24,423 nt of DNA from a virus, in IMG/VR virus record IMGVR_UViG_3300013285_000077, positions 1 through 24,423 of that record, one strand, 5' to 3'. The notes beneath the pieces are model-generated. The model did no database searches and was not told the DNA's origin. It saw only the letters and a program-made list of their open reading frames with translations. The position numbers were made by a program, and so were the translations under genes. Within the stretch, counting starts at the first letter, position 1; every line of letters begins with the position of its first letter. Positions 13,406 through 22,449 of this stretch are shown here, in pieces.

Positions 13406-15898
13406 TTATACCTTGAATAAAGTTGCATGACCTTTAACTACAGATGTACCAGCAGAAGCAGTGGCATAAACAGTTAATGTACCAGCAGAGATAGAAGCAG
13501 TAAAAGTAGTACTTGTAGTTGCTGTTTGAATTTCAGTAGCATTGGCATAGTTCTCAGATAGTGTAACATTTGTTCCATCATGAAGAACTAATAGTTCTAA
13601 AATTCTATATGCAGAACCATTAACAACCTGCATTAATAACTTACCAGAGCGATATGTAGCAGTTGGGAATGTAGTAATCGCAGTAGCAGTTGTAGAAGAA
13701 GTGGTTCCAGTAAATGGAATCATATCAACTATGTTAGTCATTACGATCTTCTTGTTAGCGGCAAGAGTTACATCATTATTAACAGTTGTTGTACCAGTAG
13801 CAGCACCTAAGTTTAGAGCAGTAGCAGCACCAAACGCATTAACTGTTGTAGCAGTAGTATTTAATAGTGCAACAGTTGTTTGTCCAGTAGTAATCGCTGT
13901 AGCATTTGGCAATGATACAATAGCATTATTAATTGTAGCAGTACCAGTAGAAGCACCAATACTTAATGTAGTCGCAGATCCAGCAACTGTAGCAGAAGTA
14001 GCAGCACCAAGAACTGTAGAAACGTCAAGGACGTTTACGGTGGCAATCTTAAATGACTTACCAGAAACCAAGTTCCAATGTTCAGAAGAAGTCCAGTTAT
14101 TATTGGTATTATCATAAACGATAGTTTTATCAACAGTACCTTTTAGAGTAATACCACCACCATTAGCAGTAGTATCAGTTGGTGTTCCTGTGATACCAAG
14201 TTCAATATTTTTATCTGCTACTTGAACAGTTGTAGCATTGACAGTAGTTGTTGTACCATTAATAGTTAAGTTACCAGTAACTGTTAAGTTATTATTAACA
14301 GTTGTTGTACCAGTAGACGCACCAAGAGCCAATGTGGTTGCTGCACCACCTATGTTTAGTGTAGTAACTGTAGCATTAAATACAGAAGCAGTAGTGCTAG
14401 TAGTTGTAATTGCTGGTGACGCACCATTAAGGTTCAACGCAGTAGCATTTGTTAGCGTAACTGTTGGGTTAGCAATAGTCGCTGTACCAGTAGTAGCACC
14501 AAGAGCCAATGTAGTTGCTGCACCACCTATGTTTAACGTAGTGGCAGCCGTATTATATAAATTTTGAGTAGTATTTGAACCAACCACAGTTCCTGGACGC
14601 AGCGTTAATGTAGCAGAAGTAGCATTACCTAATGTTAGGGTGGTTGCTGCACCGAAAGCATTAACAGTAGTGGCAGTAGTATCAAATACTGACTGTGTTG
14701 TTTGTGTGCCAACTAATGTACCAGTATAATCTTTTAAGTTAGTTCTATTCCATTGGCCAACTTGAACTGCAGCAGTAACACCAGCATTTTGAGCAAAGAA
14801 ATCCAAATCACCATTAGCAGCACCAGCAGAAGTTTCTGCTCTGATGTAAGTATATTTGTTTACAGAAGAAACCCCACCAAGAGATGACCAAGCACCAGAA
14901 GAATACCCCTCAAAGGAAACTTGATCACTATTATAGCGAATCATGCCAGTAGCTGGAGCCCATGAACGCTGAGCAGTTGTACCAACTGGAACTTGTAAAT
15001 AACCAAGAACAGTAATACCAGTAATAGTACCAGCAGTTGGTGTTGTACCACCAGTAACTGTTACAGTAATACTTGTTGAAGAAATAACACTTGCAATTAC
15101 TACGCTAGTAGCTGAATTATATAAAGATCCAGTTCCTACAGCTGCGACAATTTGTTGACCAGCAGCAAGACCAGTTGTTGATGTTATGCCAGTAACTGTA
15201 ACTGTCCATGGACCAGAGCCAGTAATACCTGGAGCAGAAATTGAACCACCGCCATAACTACCATTACCCATTATTAAGTTTGCTAAACCAGAGAAAGAGG
15301 TAATAGTTGAACCAAGAGGAACAGCAGTACTACCGATAATAACCTGACCAGCTGCCCAAGTTGGAGCATAACCAGCACCAGCTGATTGTAAGAAAGTGCC
15401 TGGAGAACCAGCAGTAATAAATGTAGTTAAAGATGTATCAGATTGAATAATTAACTGACCAGCAGAACCACCAGCGATGTTAGTTGCAGTAGTTGCTAGA
15501 GTAGAAGTACCTGCTGTGATAGAAGAAGCAGCAACGAATGTTGGAGCACCAGTACCACCAGAAACCAGGACTTGACCAGATGTACCTGCTGCAGAAAGAG
15601 CAAGACCACTAGAAGTAGAATATAAAACAGCACCAGCAGTAGGACTAAGAGCAGAACCTGTTCCACCATAACCCAAACCAACAGCATTACCCTGCCAAAC
15701 AGAACCAGTACTAAATGTTTTATTTAAAGCAGTCTGTGCAGATATGTTATTAAGCATAGTGGAACCACCACCTGCGGTAGTTCCATCATGTAGACGTAGA
15801 GTTTTAAGATCGGTGTCAACAGACAATTCCCCCTGCGCTCCAGTGAACGCATTATTCTGTGTAGTTGTACCTCTTCTAAATTGTACTTGTGTTGACAT
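13406..15898 (-). CDS. Repeat-rich tail fibre / virion adhesin, 830 aa
   Basis: This is a probable trimeric fibre. Residues 1-50 form an N-terminal module, VQFRRGTTTQNNAFTGAQGE then LSVDTDLKTLRLHDGTTAGG, often seen at the base of phage fibres and attachment proteins. The long middle is Thr/Ala/Gly-rich with recurrent TTLNIGGAATTLALGA-type units of about 20-25 residues, best preserved at about 395-560. A VADKNIELG segment follows. The C-terminal 110 residues differ (RSGKLLMQVVNGSAYRILELLVLHDG), more like a folded beta domain. The N-terminal module resembles those of the fibre proteins at 18809 and 19511. It lies just before neck gene 13, where T4 has fibritin (wac). A CTAAATA octamer and GAGGAAA ribosome site precede it. 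Which receptor it binds is unknown. Confidence 0.85.
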   Translation of the reverse strand: MSTQVQFRRGTTTQNNAFTGAQGELSVDTDLKTLRLHDGTTAGGGSTMLNNISAQTALNKTFSTGSVWQGNAVGLGYGGTGSALSPTAGAVLYSTSSGLALSAAGTSGQVLVSGGTGAPTFVAASSITAGTSTLATTATNIAGGSAGQLIIQSDTSLTTFITAGSPGTFLQSAGAGYAPTWAAGQVIIGSTAVPLGSTITSFSGLANLIMGNGSYGGGSISAPGITGSGPWTVTVTGITSTTGLAAGQQIVAAVGTGSLYNSATSVVIASVISSTSITVTVTGGTTPTAGTITGITVLGYLQVPVGTTAQRSWAPATGMIRYNSDQVSFEGYSSGAWSSLGGVSSVNKYTYIRAETSAGAANGDLDFFAQNAGVTAAVQVGQWNRTNLKDYTGTLVGTQTTQSVFDTTATTVNAFGAATTLTLGNATSATLTLRPGTVVGSNTTQNLYNTAATTLNIGGAATTLALGATTGTATIANPTVTLTNATALNLNGASPAITTTSTTASVFNATVTTLNIGGAATTLALGASTGTTTVNNNLTVTGNLTINGTTTTVNATTVQVADKNIELGITGTPTDTTANGGGITLKGTVDKTIVYDNTNNNWTSSEHWNLVSGKSFKIATVNVLDVSTVLGAATSATVAGSATTLSIGASTGTATINNAIVSLPNATAITTGQTTVALLNTTATTVNAFGAATALNLGAATGTTTVNNDVTLAANKKIVMTNIVDMIPFTGTTSSTTATAITTFPTATYRSGKLLMQVVNGSAYRILELLVLHDGTNVTLSENYANATEIQTATTSTTFTASISAGTLTVYATASAGTSVVKGHATLFKV
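14307..14535 (-). repeat. Imperfect DNA direct repeat in the 830-aa fibre gene
   Basis: Two copies of about 52 bases (near 14307-14358 and 14483-14535) share GTACCAGTAG, then CACCAAGAGCCAATGT, then TTGCTGCACCACCTATGTTTA, with only a few differences. They encode the NIGGAATTLALGA(T/S)TGT units. Near-identity at DNA level implies recent duplication or gene conversion within the gene. Confidence 0.8.
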
Positions 15899-15919
15899 AG
15901 GTTTCCTCTAATTCGATTA

Positions 15920-15927
15920 TATTTAGG
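15920..15927 (-). promoter_or_regulatory. Possible late-promoter octamer CCTAAATA upstream of the 830-aa fibre gene
   Basis: The minus strand reads GCCTAAATATAATCG, overlapping the stop codon of the 958-aa gene and lying 21 bases before the fibre ATG. It shares the TAAATA core with T4 late promoters. Because it overlaps a stop codon, it could also be chance. Confidence 0.4.
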
Positions 15928-18799
15928 CTTGTGCTTCTGACCAGAACAAGTTAATGTTGGCACTAGCAGTATTAGTAGTAAGATTCTTAACAATAACTGC
16001 CAAAACGTCTGGTCCGTCAGGGAAATTACTATATCCACCAATTGCTGAGTTTGTTAATTCTTTAAGTTTTGATAAGTCAATTTGGGCAAAACCACCAGGT
16101 TGCCCCAGTGTACTAAAGTTTTGTTCACCTGGAGTTGCTACAGTAGAACTACTTGTTGATACCTGAGCAAAAGAAGGTTGAGAACCTAATGCCGTTGTAT
16201 TAACTGCAGTCCAAGTTAATGATGACGCATCAATATTACCTGGATTTAAGATACCATAAACTTGTACAGATTGGTCTGACTGAATTTGTAATTGCTGCAA
16301 TAATAATTGTGAACGATTAATAAGATCTCGATCACCGAACTGTCCCGCAATTGAGTTTGATACTGAAGGTGCAAGTCTTAAGAAGAACGCAGTTTTACTT
16401 TGTCCTGATGTTAATGAAACTCCAGTTGCAGCATAGTTAAAGTAGTAACCACGATCTTCATCAAAGTTGCCATCCATAATATATGAAGAACCCCAGTGAT
16501 TAATAATTGGAGAGCAAGTACAGCTAATAAGAGTAACAGAATTATATCCATTACCAACAGCATGTACTGCTGCAGCCCCACCAGAAAATGTTTTAGTAGA
16601 ACCACCAACGAACATAGAGAATGACGCACCGCGAGTACATCCAGTTAAAGTATTACTGGATTTACCAGTATAACTAATATACTCACCATCAACTAAAACG
16701 ATACCACCAGTAGAAGGAAATCTTGATGCATCAACTAAATCCATAGTGGTTTGAGTGTTGGTCATAGTTGCATTTAAACGATCTCGAGCAGATTCATTAA
16801 TGGCTTGATAACGAACAGTAGTATTACCTGTGCGCATGTATGCCTCATCATTTAAGTTATTTTGTTTCATGCGGTGGACTTGAATCATATTACCATCACC
16901 ACCACGACAAATAAAATCAATAAAACCAGCACCATACCAAGAGAATGAAATTCCCAACATCTGCATTTTGTTTAGGTTAATATTATAACCAGAAATACCA
17001 GTGCCATCAATCTTATCGAAGTTAAACTGTGATTGTGGAATACGAGTATCAATAATCTGAGCGATCTTAATACCTGCAGAGTTATTAACACCACGATACT
17101 CTGGATTAATCGTCATAGAATTATCATCGGTAATAGAACCAATACGATATGTCATGCCACGAATAACAATAGAATCACCAACTTTTAATTGTTGAGTGAA
17201 ACGACAAGTAGATCCAGTTACAAGTTGTGATCCTGCAGTAACAGATACAAATCCTGATAGCTGATATGTTGCTGAACGCTTAACAACTGCCAATTCAACA
17301 CCATCGAATTCCCAGAATAATCCATTTTGGTCATCGAATGGACCACATCGAGTAGTGGCGCCAATCCAATTTTTAACAGTGACACGTGGAAGATTAGTAA
17401 TTACAGCCGAAGTGCTACCAAGAGTAGCAATAGCATTAATAGTAAATTGTGATTCGTTAAGAATTGTCGCAACACCATAAGTTCCATTATAGCCAGAAGT
17501 AACAACACCTGCAATTTGAATTGTGGCACCTGCTTGCAACCCATGGTCAATTTCAGTTGAAACTGTTATCACAGAACCAACTGTAGTAGCTGCAGCAGAG
17601 ATCTGATCTAAGTTCATAACTGGATTAAAGAGAACACCAGAAGTCCAAAGCATACCTTTACCCGATTGGTAACGCATGTATTTCTTAGTTTGACGAGAAA
17701 CAGATGCACCATGAGAAGGTAAGAACGTACCAATGTTAACACCACCATCAAATGCTCTATGTTGAACATAAGCATCAGAACGAGTATAAGTTACAGCAAC
17801 AATAGATGCGTTTGCAACTGCGCCACCAACTCGAGCAGTAAAGGTAAATGTAGTTCCAGTAGGAACTGTTTCAACGAAGAAATTACCACTCATTAAAGTA
17901 TGGTTTGTTCCAGCTGAAGTAACTACGTTAACAATTGGAGCACCTGCTACCAAACCATGGTTTGCTGAACAGGTTACTGTAATTTTAGATGGGGAGTTAG
18001 CATCAGAAACATATCCAGTAATTGGTAAACCAGCACCAGCATAAAAACCACCACGACGAGCATAGGTTGATTGATTGTAAACAGAAGTTCCGTTAGTTCC
18101 AACAATACCCTTAGCAAAATAAGTAAAACTAGTTGTATCAGGAACAGTAGATACAACGAAAGCACCCTCAGCACGAGCAGCATTTGAAACACCAGCAGTA
18201 CCGAAGATAATAACTGGTTGGGCCACAGTAAGACCATGCGCCTGTGAACAGGTTACAGTCATAATAGATGGATTACCACCATCTGAAGTAATGTTGGTCA
18301 TGAACAAGTCAAGTCCAGGTTTTTCGTAAATACCTGGAATACCACGGATATCAGAATAGTTCTGCCATTTAGTTGGTTGCAATCCATACTCAAAGTCAGC
18401 GTCAATTAACGCTTGGGGCATTGCCACCCTCTGGCGTTCAATAGCATCAATACCGAATGCATAGGGACGAACAATATTACCAATTTGTTTTGGTGCATCA
18501 GTATAAATTGCAACTTTATCAGTAGATAACATTGATGATGTATCTGCTGCAAATGTTACAGTACTTGCGCCAACTTGTTCAGAGTACTGAACAGTATTAC
18601 CCATAAAAGTGACATCATCCGGATTATATACGATTGTACCATTCTTAGTAGGATCACCAATCGCATAGATGTTGGTCTGCTGAGTTTTGTTGGCAATAAT
18701 TAATAGCTGTGTTAAGTCAACTTTACCTGGAAATTTTATCGTGCCGTATCCTGCAGCATTTGGGGTAAATATGTATTTTTCAATTAACTGACGTGCCAT
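15923..18799 (-). CDS. Large virion structural protein with HGL repeats, 958 aa
   Basis: I recognise this only as a type of long structural protein seen in T4-like phages of aquatic bacteria. No T4 counterpart is assigned. Residues 1-165 include RPYAFGIDAIERQRVAMPQ and DADFEYGLQPTKWQNYSDIRGIPG. Residues 178-458 contain three units with a TVTxSxxHGL signature. A conserved-looking central part includes FDGGVNIGTFLPSHGASVSRQ (350-370), a KYMRYQSGKGMLW stretch, and IDFICRGGDGNMIQVHRMKQNN further on. The C-terminal quarter has GDRDLINRSQLLLQQLQIQS and a Ser/Thr-rich end. It lies in the fibre cluster, so a baseplate-to-fibre connector or part of the tail tip is plausible (inference). An AAGGAT ribosome site precedes it and 9 bases separate it from the 212-aa gene. 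Confidence 0.85.
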   Translation of the reverse strand: MARQLIEKYIFTPNAAGYGTIKFPGKVDLTQLLIIANKTQQTNIYAIGDPTKNGTIVYNPDDVTFMGNTVQYSEQVGASTVTFAADTSSMLSTDKVAIYTDAPKQIGNIVRPYAFGIDAIERQRVAMPQALIDADFEYGLQPTKWQNYSDIRGIPGIYEKPGLDLFMTNITSDGGNPSIMTVTCSQAHGLTVAQPVIIFGTAGVSNAARAEGAFVVSTVPDTTSFTYFAKGIVGTNGTSVYNQSTYARRGGFYAGAGLPITGYVSDANSPSKITVTCSANHGLVAGAPIVNVVTSAGTNHTLMSGNFFVETVPTGTTFTFTARVGGAVANASIVAVTYTRSDAYVQHRAFDGGVNIGTFLPSHGASVSRQTKKYMRYQSGKGMLWTSGVLFNPVMNLDQISAAATTVGSVITVSTEIDHGLQAGATIQIAGVVTSGYNGTYGVATILNESQFTINAIATLGSTSAVITNLPRVTVKNWIGATTRCGPFDDQNGLFWEFDGVELAVVKRSATYQLSGFVSVTAGSQLVTGSTCRFTQQLKVGDSIVIRGMTYRIGSITDDNSMTINPEYRGVNNSAGIKIAQIIDTRIPQSQFNFDKIDGTGISGYNINLNKMQMLGISFSWYGAGFIDFICRGGDGNMIQVHRMKQNNLNDEAYMRTGNTTVRYQAINESARDRLNATMTNTQTTMDLVDASRFPSTGGIVLVDGEYISYTGKSSNTLTGCTRGASFSMFVGGSTKTFSGGAAAVHAVGNGYNSVTLISCTCSPIINHWGSSYIMDGNFDEDRGYYFNYAATGVSLTSGQSKTAFFLRLAPSVSNSIAGQFGDRDLINRSQLLLQQLQIQSDQSVQVYGILNPGNIDASSLTWTAVNTTALGSQPSFAQVSTSSSTVATPGEQNFSTLGQPGGFAQIDLSKLKELTNSAIGGYSNFPDGPDVLAVIVKNLTTNTASANINLFWSEAQA
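17426..18268 (-). repeat. Three HGL repeat domains within the 958-aa structural protein
   Basis: HGL occurs at residues 188-190, 281-283 and 419-421. Each unit begins with a TVT/TVS strand, then HGL-x-(V/A)-x-x, a turn, and ends with a V-x-T-V/I-x-x-x-(T/S)-x-F-T strand. Unit length is about 50 residues, with non-repeat sequence between units. It is probably a beta-sandwich array on the virion surface. Confidence 0.75.
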
Positions 18800-18808
18800 T
18801 GTATATCC

Positions 18809-19447
18809 TTAGAATCCGAAAATAATAGAGTAACCAAGATAATCTGATTTGATCGATTGGTCTATGTTGTTTAATGAGATAATACCTGTGAAACTTAGAA
18901 CACCCAAGTCATAGATGTTGTTTGCGATGCCCGTGATAGAACCTTCATCTTCAGATAGTGATATATTACTATCATAAACATAACCAAGATCTGATTGAGA
19001 TGTAGCAAAAACCGCAGAAGCAACAACTGCATTTGATGCAGCGTTAATCCATGCGGAACCTGTATATGTTAAAACTTGTTGAGCTGTTGGACTGCTAATT
19101 ACAACGTCTGTTAAAGAAGAAAGCGCAGGGGATGGTGCAGTTGTCCAAGTAAGACCAGTTGGTCCACGAGCAAGATATTGCCCAGTAGAACCAGTAACAC
19201 CATTAATAGAAAGTAGCGTAGTAGCAGTTATTGCAACTGTACCAGTTAGGCTCGGAGAGGTAAGGGTTTTATTTGTAAGAGTCTCGGTTGCAGAAGATGA
19301 ACCGAGAAAATTTATTACGTTGGAAGAATCTTTGAAATACAGTTTACCGTCAGCATAGTTTAATGCCAATTCACCGTAAGTTAAATCGTCTGCAATTGGA
19401 ACTTTTGCTCCAACAGACGATTTCTTGAGTATAAGTAAATTACTCAT
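18809..19447 (-). CDS. Short fibre-like virion protein, 212 aa
   Basis: The N-terminal 50 residues (LILKKSSVGAKVPIADDLTYGELALNYADGKLYFKD, in pieces) are the same kind of fibre-base module as in the 830- and 890-aa proteins: a basic K/R-K-SS start, then Y-GELA, then GKLYF/RLYIG. An [15 protein letters not shown] unit at about 55-69 also occurs repeatedly in the 890-aa fibre. The rest is Ser/Thr/Ile-rich and ends in GYSIIFGF with no clear domain. It may be a short fibre or an adaptor that trimerises with a longer fibre. A hairpin lies between it and the 890-aa gene upstream. The ribosome site is AGGAAG. Confidence 0.8.
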   Translation of the reverse strand: MSNLLILKKSSVGAKVPIADDLTYGELALNYADGKLYFKDSSNVINFLGSSSATETLTNKTLTSPSLTGTVAITATTLLSINGVTGSTGQYLARGPTGLTWTTAPSPALSSLTDVVISSPTAQQVLTYTGSAWINAASNAVVASAVFATSQSDLGYVYDSNISLSEDEGSITGIANNIYDLGVLSFTGIISLNNIDQSIKSDYLGYSIIFGF

Positions 19448-19469
19448 TCATCTTCCTAAAAAGGTTAAA

Positions 19470-19487
19470 CTGGGGTAAAAACCCCAG
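19470..19487 (-). terminator. Hairpin between fibre genes, possible attenuator or weak terminator
   Basis: The minus strand reads CTGGGG, a TTTTTA loop, CCCCAG, then TTTAACCTTTTT. The stem is six perfect pairs, but the T-tract is interrupted. It could reduce read-through from the 890-aa fibre gene or protect the mRNA end. Confidence 0.6.
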
Positions 19488-19497
19488 CGACTAATTG

Positions 19498-19505
19498 TAT
19501 TTAGT
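19498..19505 (-). promoter_or_regulatory. Possible late-promoter octamer ACTAAATA ahead of the 212-aa gene
   Basis: It lies in the 63-base gap after the 890-aa gene, just before the hairpin and 50 bases before the 212-aa ATG. It keeps the TAAATA core only. If active, the hairpin would be part of its 5' leader. Confidence 0.4.
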
Positions 19506-19510
19506 AACTA

Positions 19511-22183
19511 TTAATATGTTCCACCATCAATGTTAAATCCATCGAGAGTAGAAGTTGCAGCACCAGCACCAGTAAGATTTCCTTGAGCCGTAATAGTACC
19601 ACTTGCATTTAATGTAGTGAACGCACCAGTATTAGTAGTAGTTGCACCGATTGGAGTATTATTAATACTGCCAGTAGTGATTATCGCACCAGTGATTGTT
19701 TTATTAGTAAGGGTATCAGTAGTGGCACGACCAACTAAAGTGTCAGTAGACGTTGGTAGTGTTAGAGTACCAGTATTAACAATAGTTGCAATAACTGGAG
19801 CAGTAAGAGTCTTATTAGTTAAAGTCTCAGTTCCAGCTAAAGTAGCAAGAGTTCCTGTTACTGGTAGTGTTAATGTAGTATTAGCAGTAGCGGTGAATGT
19901 TTGACTAAATGAGCCAGCGTGAGATACTGAACCTGCCAGTGTTAATGTATTGGCTCCATTATTAACACCAGTACCACCATAAGTAGCACCAACAACAGAA
20001 CCTTGCCAAGTGCCAGTAGCGATAGTACCAAGAGTAGTAATAGTCGCTTGACCAACATAACTTGCAGAGATATCGACAGCATCAGCAGAGATAGAAATAC
20101 GGTTTGTAGTTCCACCTACGTTTAGTGTATTACCAGATTTAGTTAAACCATCACCAGCGATAATCTGACCTGCGCCAGAGAACTGAACAAAAGTGATTGA
20201 TGAAGTACCAATTGTAACTGATCCAGTATTAGTACAAACATATCCATTCTGACCATTAACAGTACCTTCTTCAACGAAAGTGAATGCACCAGGAGTTAAT
20301 TCAGTATTTTGATCTGCATCAACAGTTCTTGTCAATACCCAGTTTGTAGAAGCAGTACCAACAGTGGTAATTGAGTAGAAACCATTTTGTAGCGCAGTTG
20401 CTTGGTCTTTAACCAGAACACGATCACCAATAACACCAACGATAGAGTCAACTGTAAACGCAGCTTGAGTGCCAGAGTTAGTAAGGGTTGCACCAACACC
20501 AGAAGTTCCATTGGCATACGTTGCGCTTAGTGCAGCAGTCGTTGCGATGCGAACTGAATCTTTAGGATCTAAACCAGTTTTAACAGCATCAACATAGTTC
20601 TTAGTAGCAGCATCAGTAGACTGAGTAGGTTCAGCAACAGAAGTAATACGCTTATTAGCAACATCAACAGTACCAGTTCCAGTAGGAACTAAGTTTACAC
20701 TGTTATTACCAGCTGCAGCATTAACAACCATACTACCACTAGTAGCAGTAATACTAGTTGCTAGAGCAGCACCAAGAGTTGGAGTTATTAGAGTCGGGCT
20801 GTTAGCAAATACTAAAGCACCAGAACCAGTTTCATCGGAGATAACACCAGCAAGTTCAGCAGAAGTAGTTGCAGCAAATACGCTTAGTTTGTTTGCTACA
20901 TAAGCAACAGTACCACCAGCACCGAATGCTATTGAAGAAGTATCAGTACCAGTTAAGGTTAATGTATTGTTTACAGTAAAAGTTTTACCATCAGCGATAG
21001 TTAAAGTAGAACCAGTAGCTGGAGTAGTAAGAGTAACTTTATTAATTGTAGTGGCAGAAGCTACACCAAGAGTTGGTGCAATTAAAGTAGGACTATTATT
21101 AAATACTACAAGACCAGAACCTGTTTCATCAGTAATAGCAGCAGCTAACTGAGCAGAAGTAGCAACTAAAGTATTGCTAGTTAAGTTAATTGTTTTATTA
21201 GTTAGTGTATCTGTTGTTGCTTTACCAACTAGAGTATCTGTGGCAGCTGGTAGAGTTAACGAATTTGATCCAGCGACAGCACTGGCAAGGACAGTAATTG
21301 TGCCAGAAGTAGAACCATTAAATGTAGCACCTGCTGAACCAATAGTTGCGCCATTGATAGTTGGACTAGTTAAAGTCTTATTTGTAAGAGTCTGAGTACC
21401 AGTTAAGGTAACAACAGTTGAATCAATAGCAATAGTTAAACTATCAGCAGTGGAAACTTTACTAGCAGTAGTAGTAATACCAGTACCACCAACGAAGGTT
21501 AATGTATCAGTACCAAGAGCAACAGCAGCAGTGCCAGTTCCACCAGCAATATTTAAAGTTGTAGAAATGCTAGCTAATCCAGCAGCAGTTAATTGACCTT
21601 GCGCATTAACAGTGAATGTTGGAACTGAAGTGGCAGAACCATAACTACCAGCAGTAACACCAGTGTTAGTGATAGAAAGAGTTGTTGTATTAGCTGGATC
21701 GCTAACTGTAGAAGTAATACCAGTACCAGCAGTAATAGTACCACCGACTGTATCATAGATATATTCATCCAGAGTTACTAAAGTGCCAGACTGGTTAATA
21801 TATGGATTATAAAGACTAACTCTACCACTACCATTAGGCTGAATTGTAATATCACCATTGGTGTTAGTGGAAGATAATGTATTAGTAGTTAGCTGTAAGT
21901 TACCAACTAACCACTTATCGATTGTACCAGTTGCAGAAAGCACTGGAATTGAAGATGCGCTAGTAGTTAATGTCCCAGCGACTGATGCGTCAACCAAACC
22001 AGTATAGTAAGTACCACCGATTACGTAGTGGTTAGCAGCATTACCTGAAGTCTCTGAGCCCATACCAATGTATAGACGATTTCCACCCGCACCATTAAGT
22101 GCTGAATATGCTAATTCTCCAGCACCTAGTGTTGCTGGATTTCCTGAAACTGATGAGCGTTTAATTCTAATTATTGATGCCAT
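19511..22183 (-). CDS. Long repeat tail fibre protein, 890 aa
   Basis: This is probably a long trimeric tail fibre. Residues 1-40 carry the fibre-base module ([20 protein letters not shown] then [12 protein letters not shown]). The shaft is Thr/Ala/Gly-rich with LTNKT units at least four times and a pair of DETGSG-x-(V/L)VF-x-NSPTLI-x-PTLG units at about residues 345-374 and 444-472. A central segment near 520-560, [21 protein letters not shown], is common in phage fibres. The C-terminus is short and ends [13 protein letters not shown] with no obvious globular receptor domain or chaperone. That suggests the tip may be another subunit. The ribosome site is GGAG, and it follows the 83-aa gene by 14 bases. 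Confidence 0.87.
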   Translation of the reverse strand: MASIIRIKRSSVSGNPATLGAGELAYSALNGAGGNRLYIGMGSETSGNAANHYVIGGTYYTGLVDASVAGTLTTSASSIPVLSATGTIDKWLVGNLQLTTNTLSSTNTNGDITIQPNGSGRVSLYNPYINQSGTLVTLDEYIYDTVGGTITAGTGITSTVSDPANTTTLSITNTGVTAGSYGSATSVPTFTVNAQGQLTAAGLASISTTLNIAGGTGTAAVALGTDTLTFVGGTGITTTASKVSTADSLTIAIDSTVVTLTGTQTLTNKTLTSPTINGATIGSAGATFNGSTSGTITVLASAVAGSNSLTLPAATDTLVGKATTDTLTNKTINLTSNTLVATSAQLAAAITDETGSGLVVFNNSPTLIAPTLGVASATTINKVTLTTPATGSTLTIADGKTFTVNNTLTLTGTDTSSIAFGAGGTVAYVANKLSVFAATTSAELAGVISDETGSGALVFANSPTLITPTLGAALATSITATSGSMVVNAAAGNNSVNLVPTGTGTVDVANKRITSVAEPTQSTDAATKNYVDAVKTGLDPKDSVRIATTAALSATYANGTSGVGATLTNSGTQAAFTVDSIVGVIGDRVLVKDQATALQNGFYSITTVGTASTNWVLTRTVDADQNTELTPGAFTFVEEGTVNGQNGYVCTNTGSVTIGTSSITFVQFSGAGQIIAGDGLTKSGNTLNVGGTTNRISISADAVDISASYVGQATITTLGTIATGTWQGSVVGATYGGTGVNNGANTLTLAGSVSHAGSFSQTFTATANTTLTLPVTGTLATLAGTETLTNKTLTAPVIATIVNTGTLTLPTSTDTLVGRATTDTLTNKTITGAIITTGSINNTPIGATTTNTGAFTTLNASGTITAQGNLTGAGAATSTLDGFNIDGGTY
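20767..21147 (-). repeat. Duplicated shaft unit in the 890-aa fibre gene
   Basis: Two stretches of about 80 bases (near 20767-20850 and 21061-21147) align by eye. Both contain CACCAAGAGTTGG, AAATACTA, GACCAGAACC- or CACCAGAACC-type phrases and TTTCATC. They encode the DETGSG...NSPTLI...PTLG units. Divergence is greater than for the repeat at 14307. Confidence 0.65.
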
Positions 22184-22197
22184 CTTTTATTCTCCGA

Positions 22198-22449
22198 TTA
22201 AAATTCGCCACCTTCCATGTTCTGCGCATCAAGCGTAGTGGAAGCTGTCCATTTATTTGTTGTTGTTCTATACACTAAAACTGATCCATTTATCTTACCA
22301 TTTGTAGTCATATCGACATCGGCGACATTTGAAAGTGACTCAACCACAGCAGGATTTGAAATATTGCTTGAAGAAAGTGTAACAACACCCTCTGAAACAG
22401 CGACCGATAACGCTTGGTCAGGCGTAACAATAGCAATTGTATCTGACAT
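22198..22449 (-). CDS. Small virion protein, possible fibre adaptor, 83 aa
   Basis: This protein has a Val/Ser-rich N-terminal half and a C-terminal part, SVLVYRTTTNKWTASTTLDA followed by QNMEGGEF. The VYxxTTNKW phrase is common in phage fibre-associated proteins. The last residues resemble the end of the 890-aa fibre (GFNIDGGTY). Its ATG overlaps the stop of the BppU-like gene (TAATG), so the two are probably co-translated. It is short, unique to no known enzyme class and best read as an accessory piece of the fibre complex. Confidence 0.7.
   Translation of the reverse strand: MSDTIAIVTPDQALSVAVSEGVVTLSSSNISNPAVVESLSNVADVDMTTNGKINGSVLVYRTTTNKWTASTTLDAQNMEGGEF

Noticed and set aside
13701-14567. 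Long open frames on the plus strand opposite the 830-aa fibre (138 and 109 codons)
   Set aside because: They are Val/Ala-rich antisense shadows of the Thr/Ala/Gly repeats, have no ribosome site, and run against every other gene in the window.
13406-22183. Repeats in the fibre genes as a CRISPR or non-coding repeat array
   Set aside because: The units are in-frame, imperfect and encode periodic protein motifs; spacer-like unique segments of constant length are absent.
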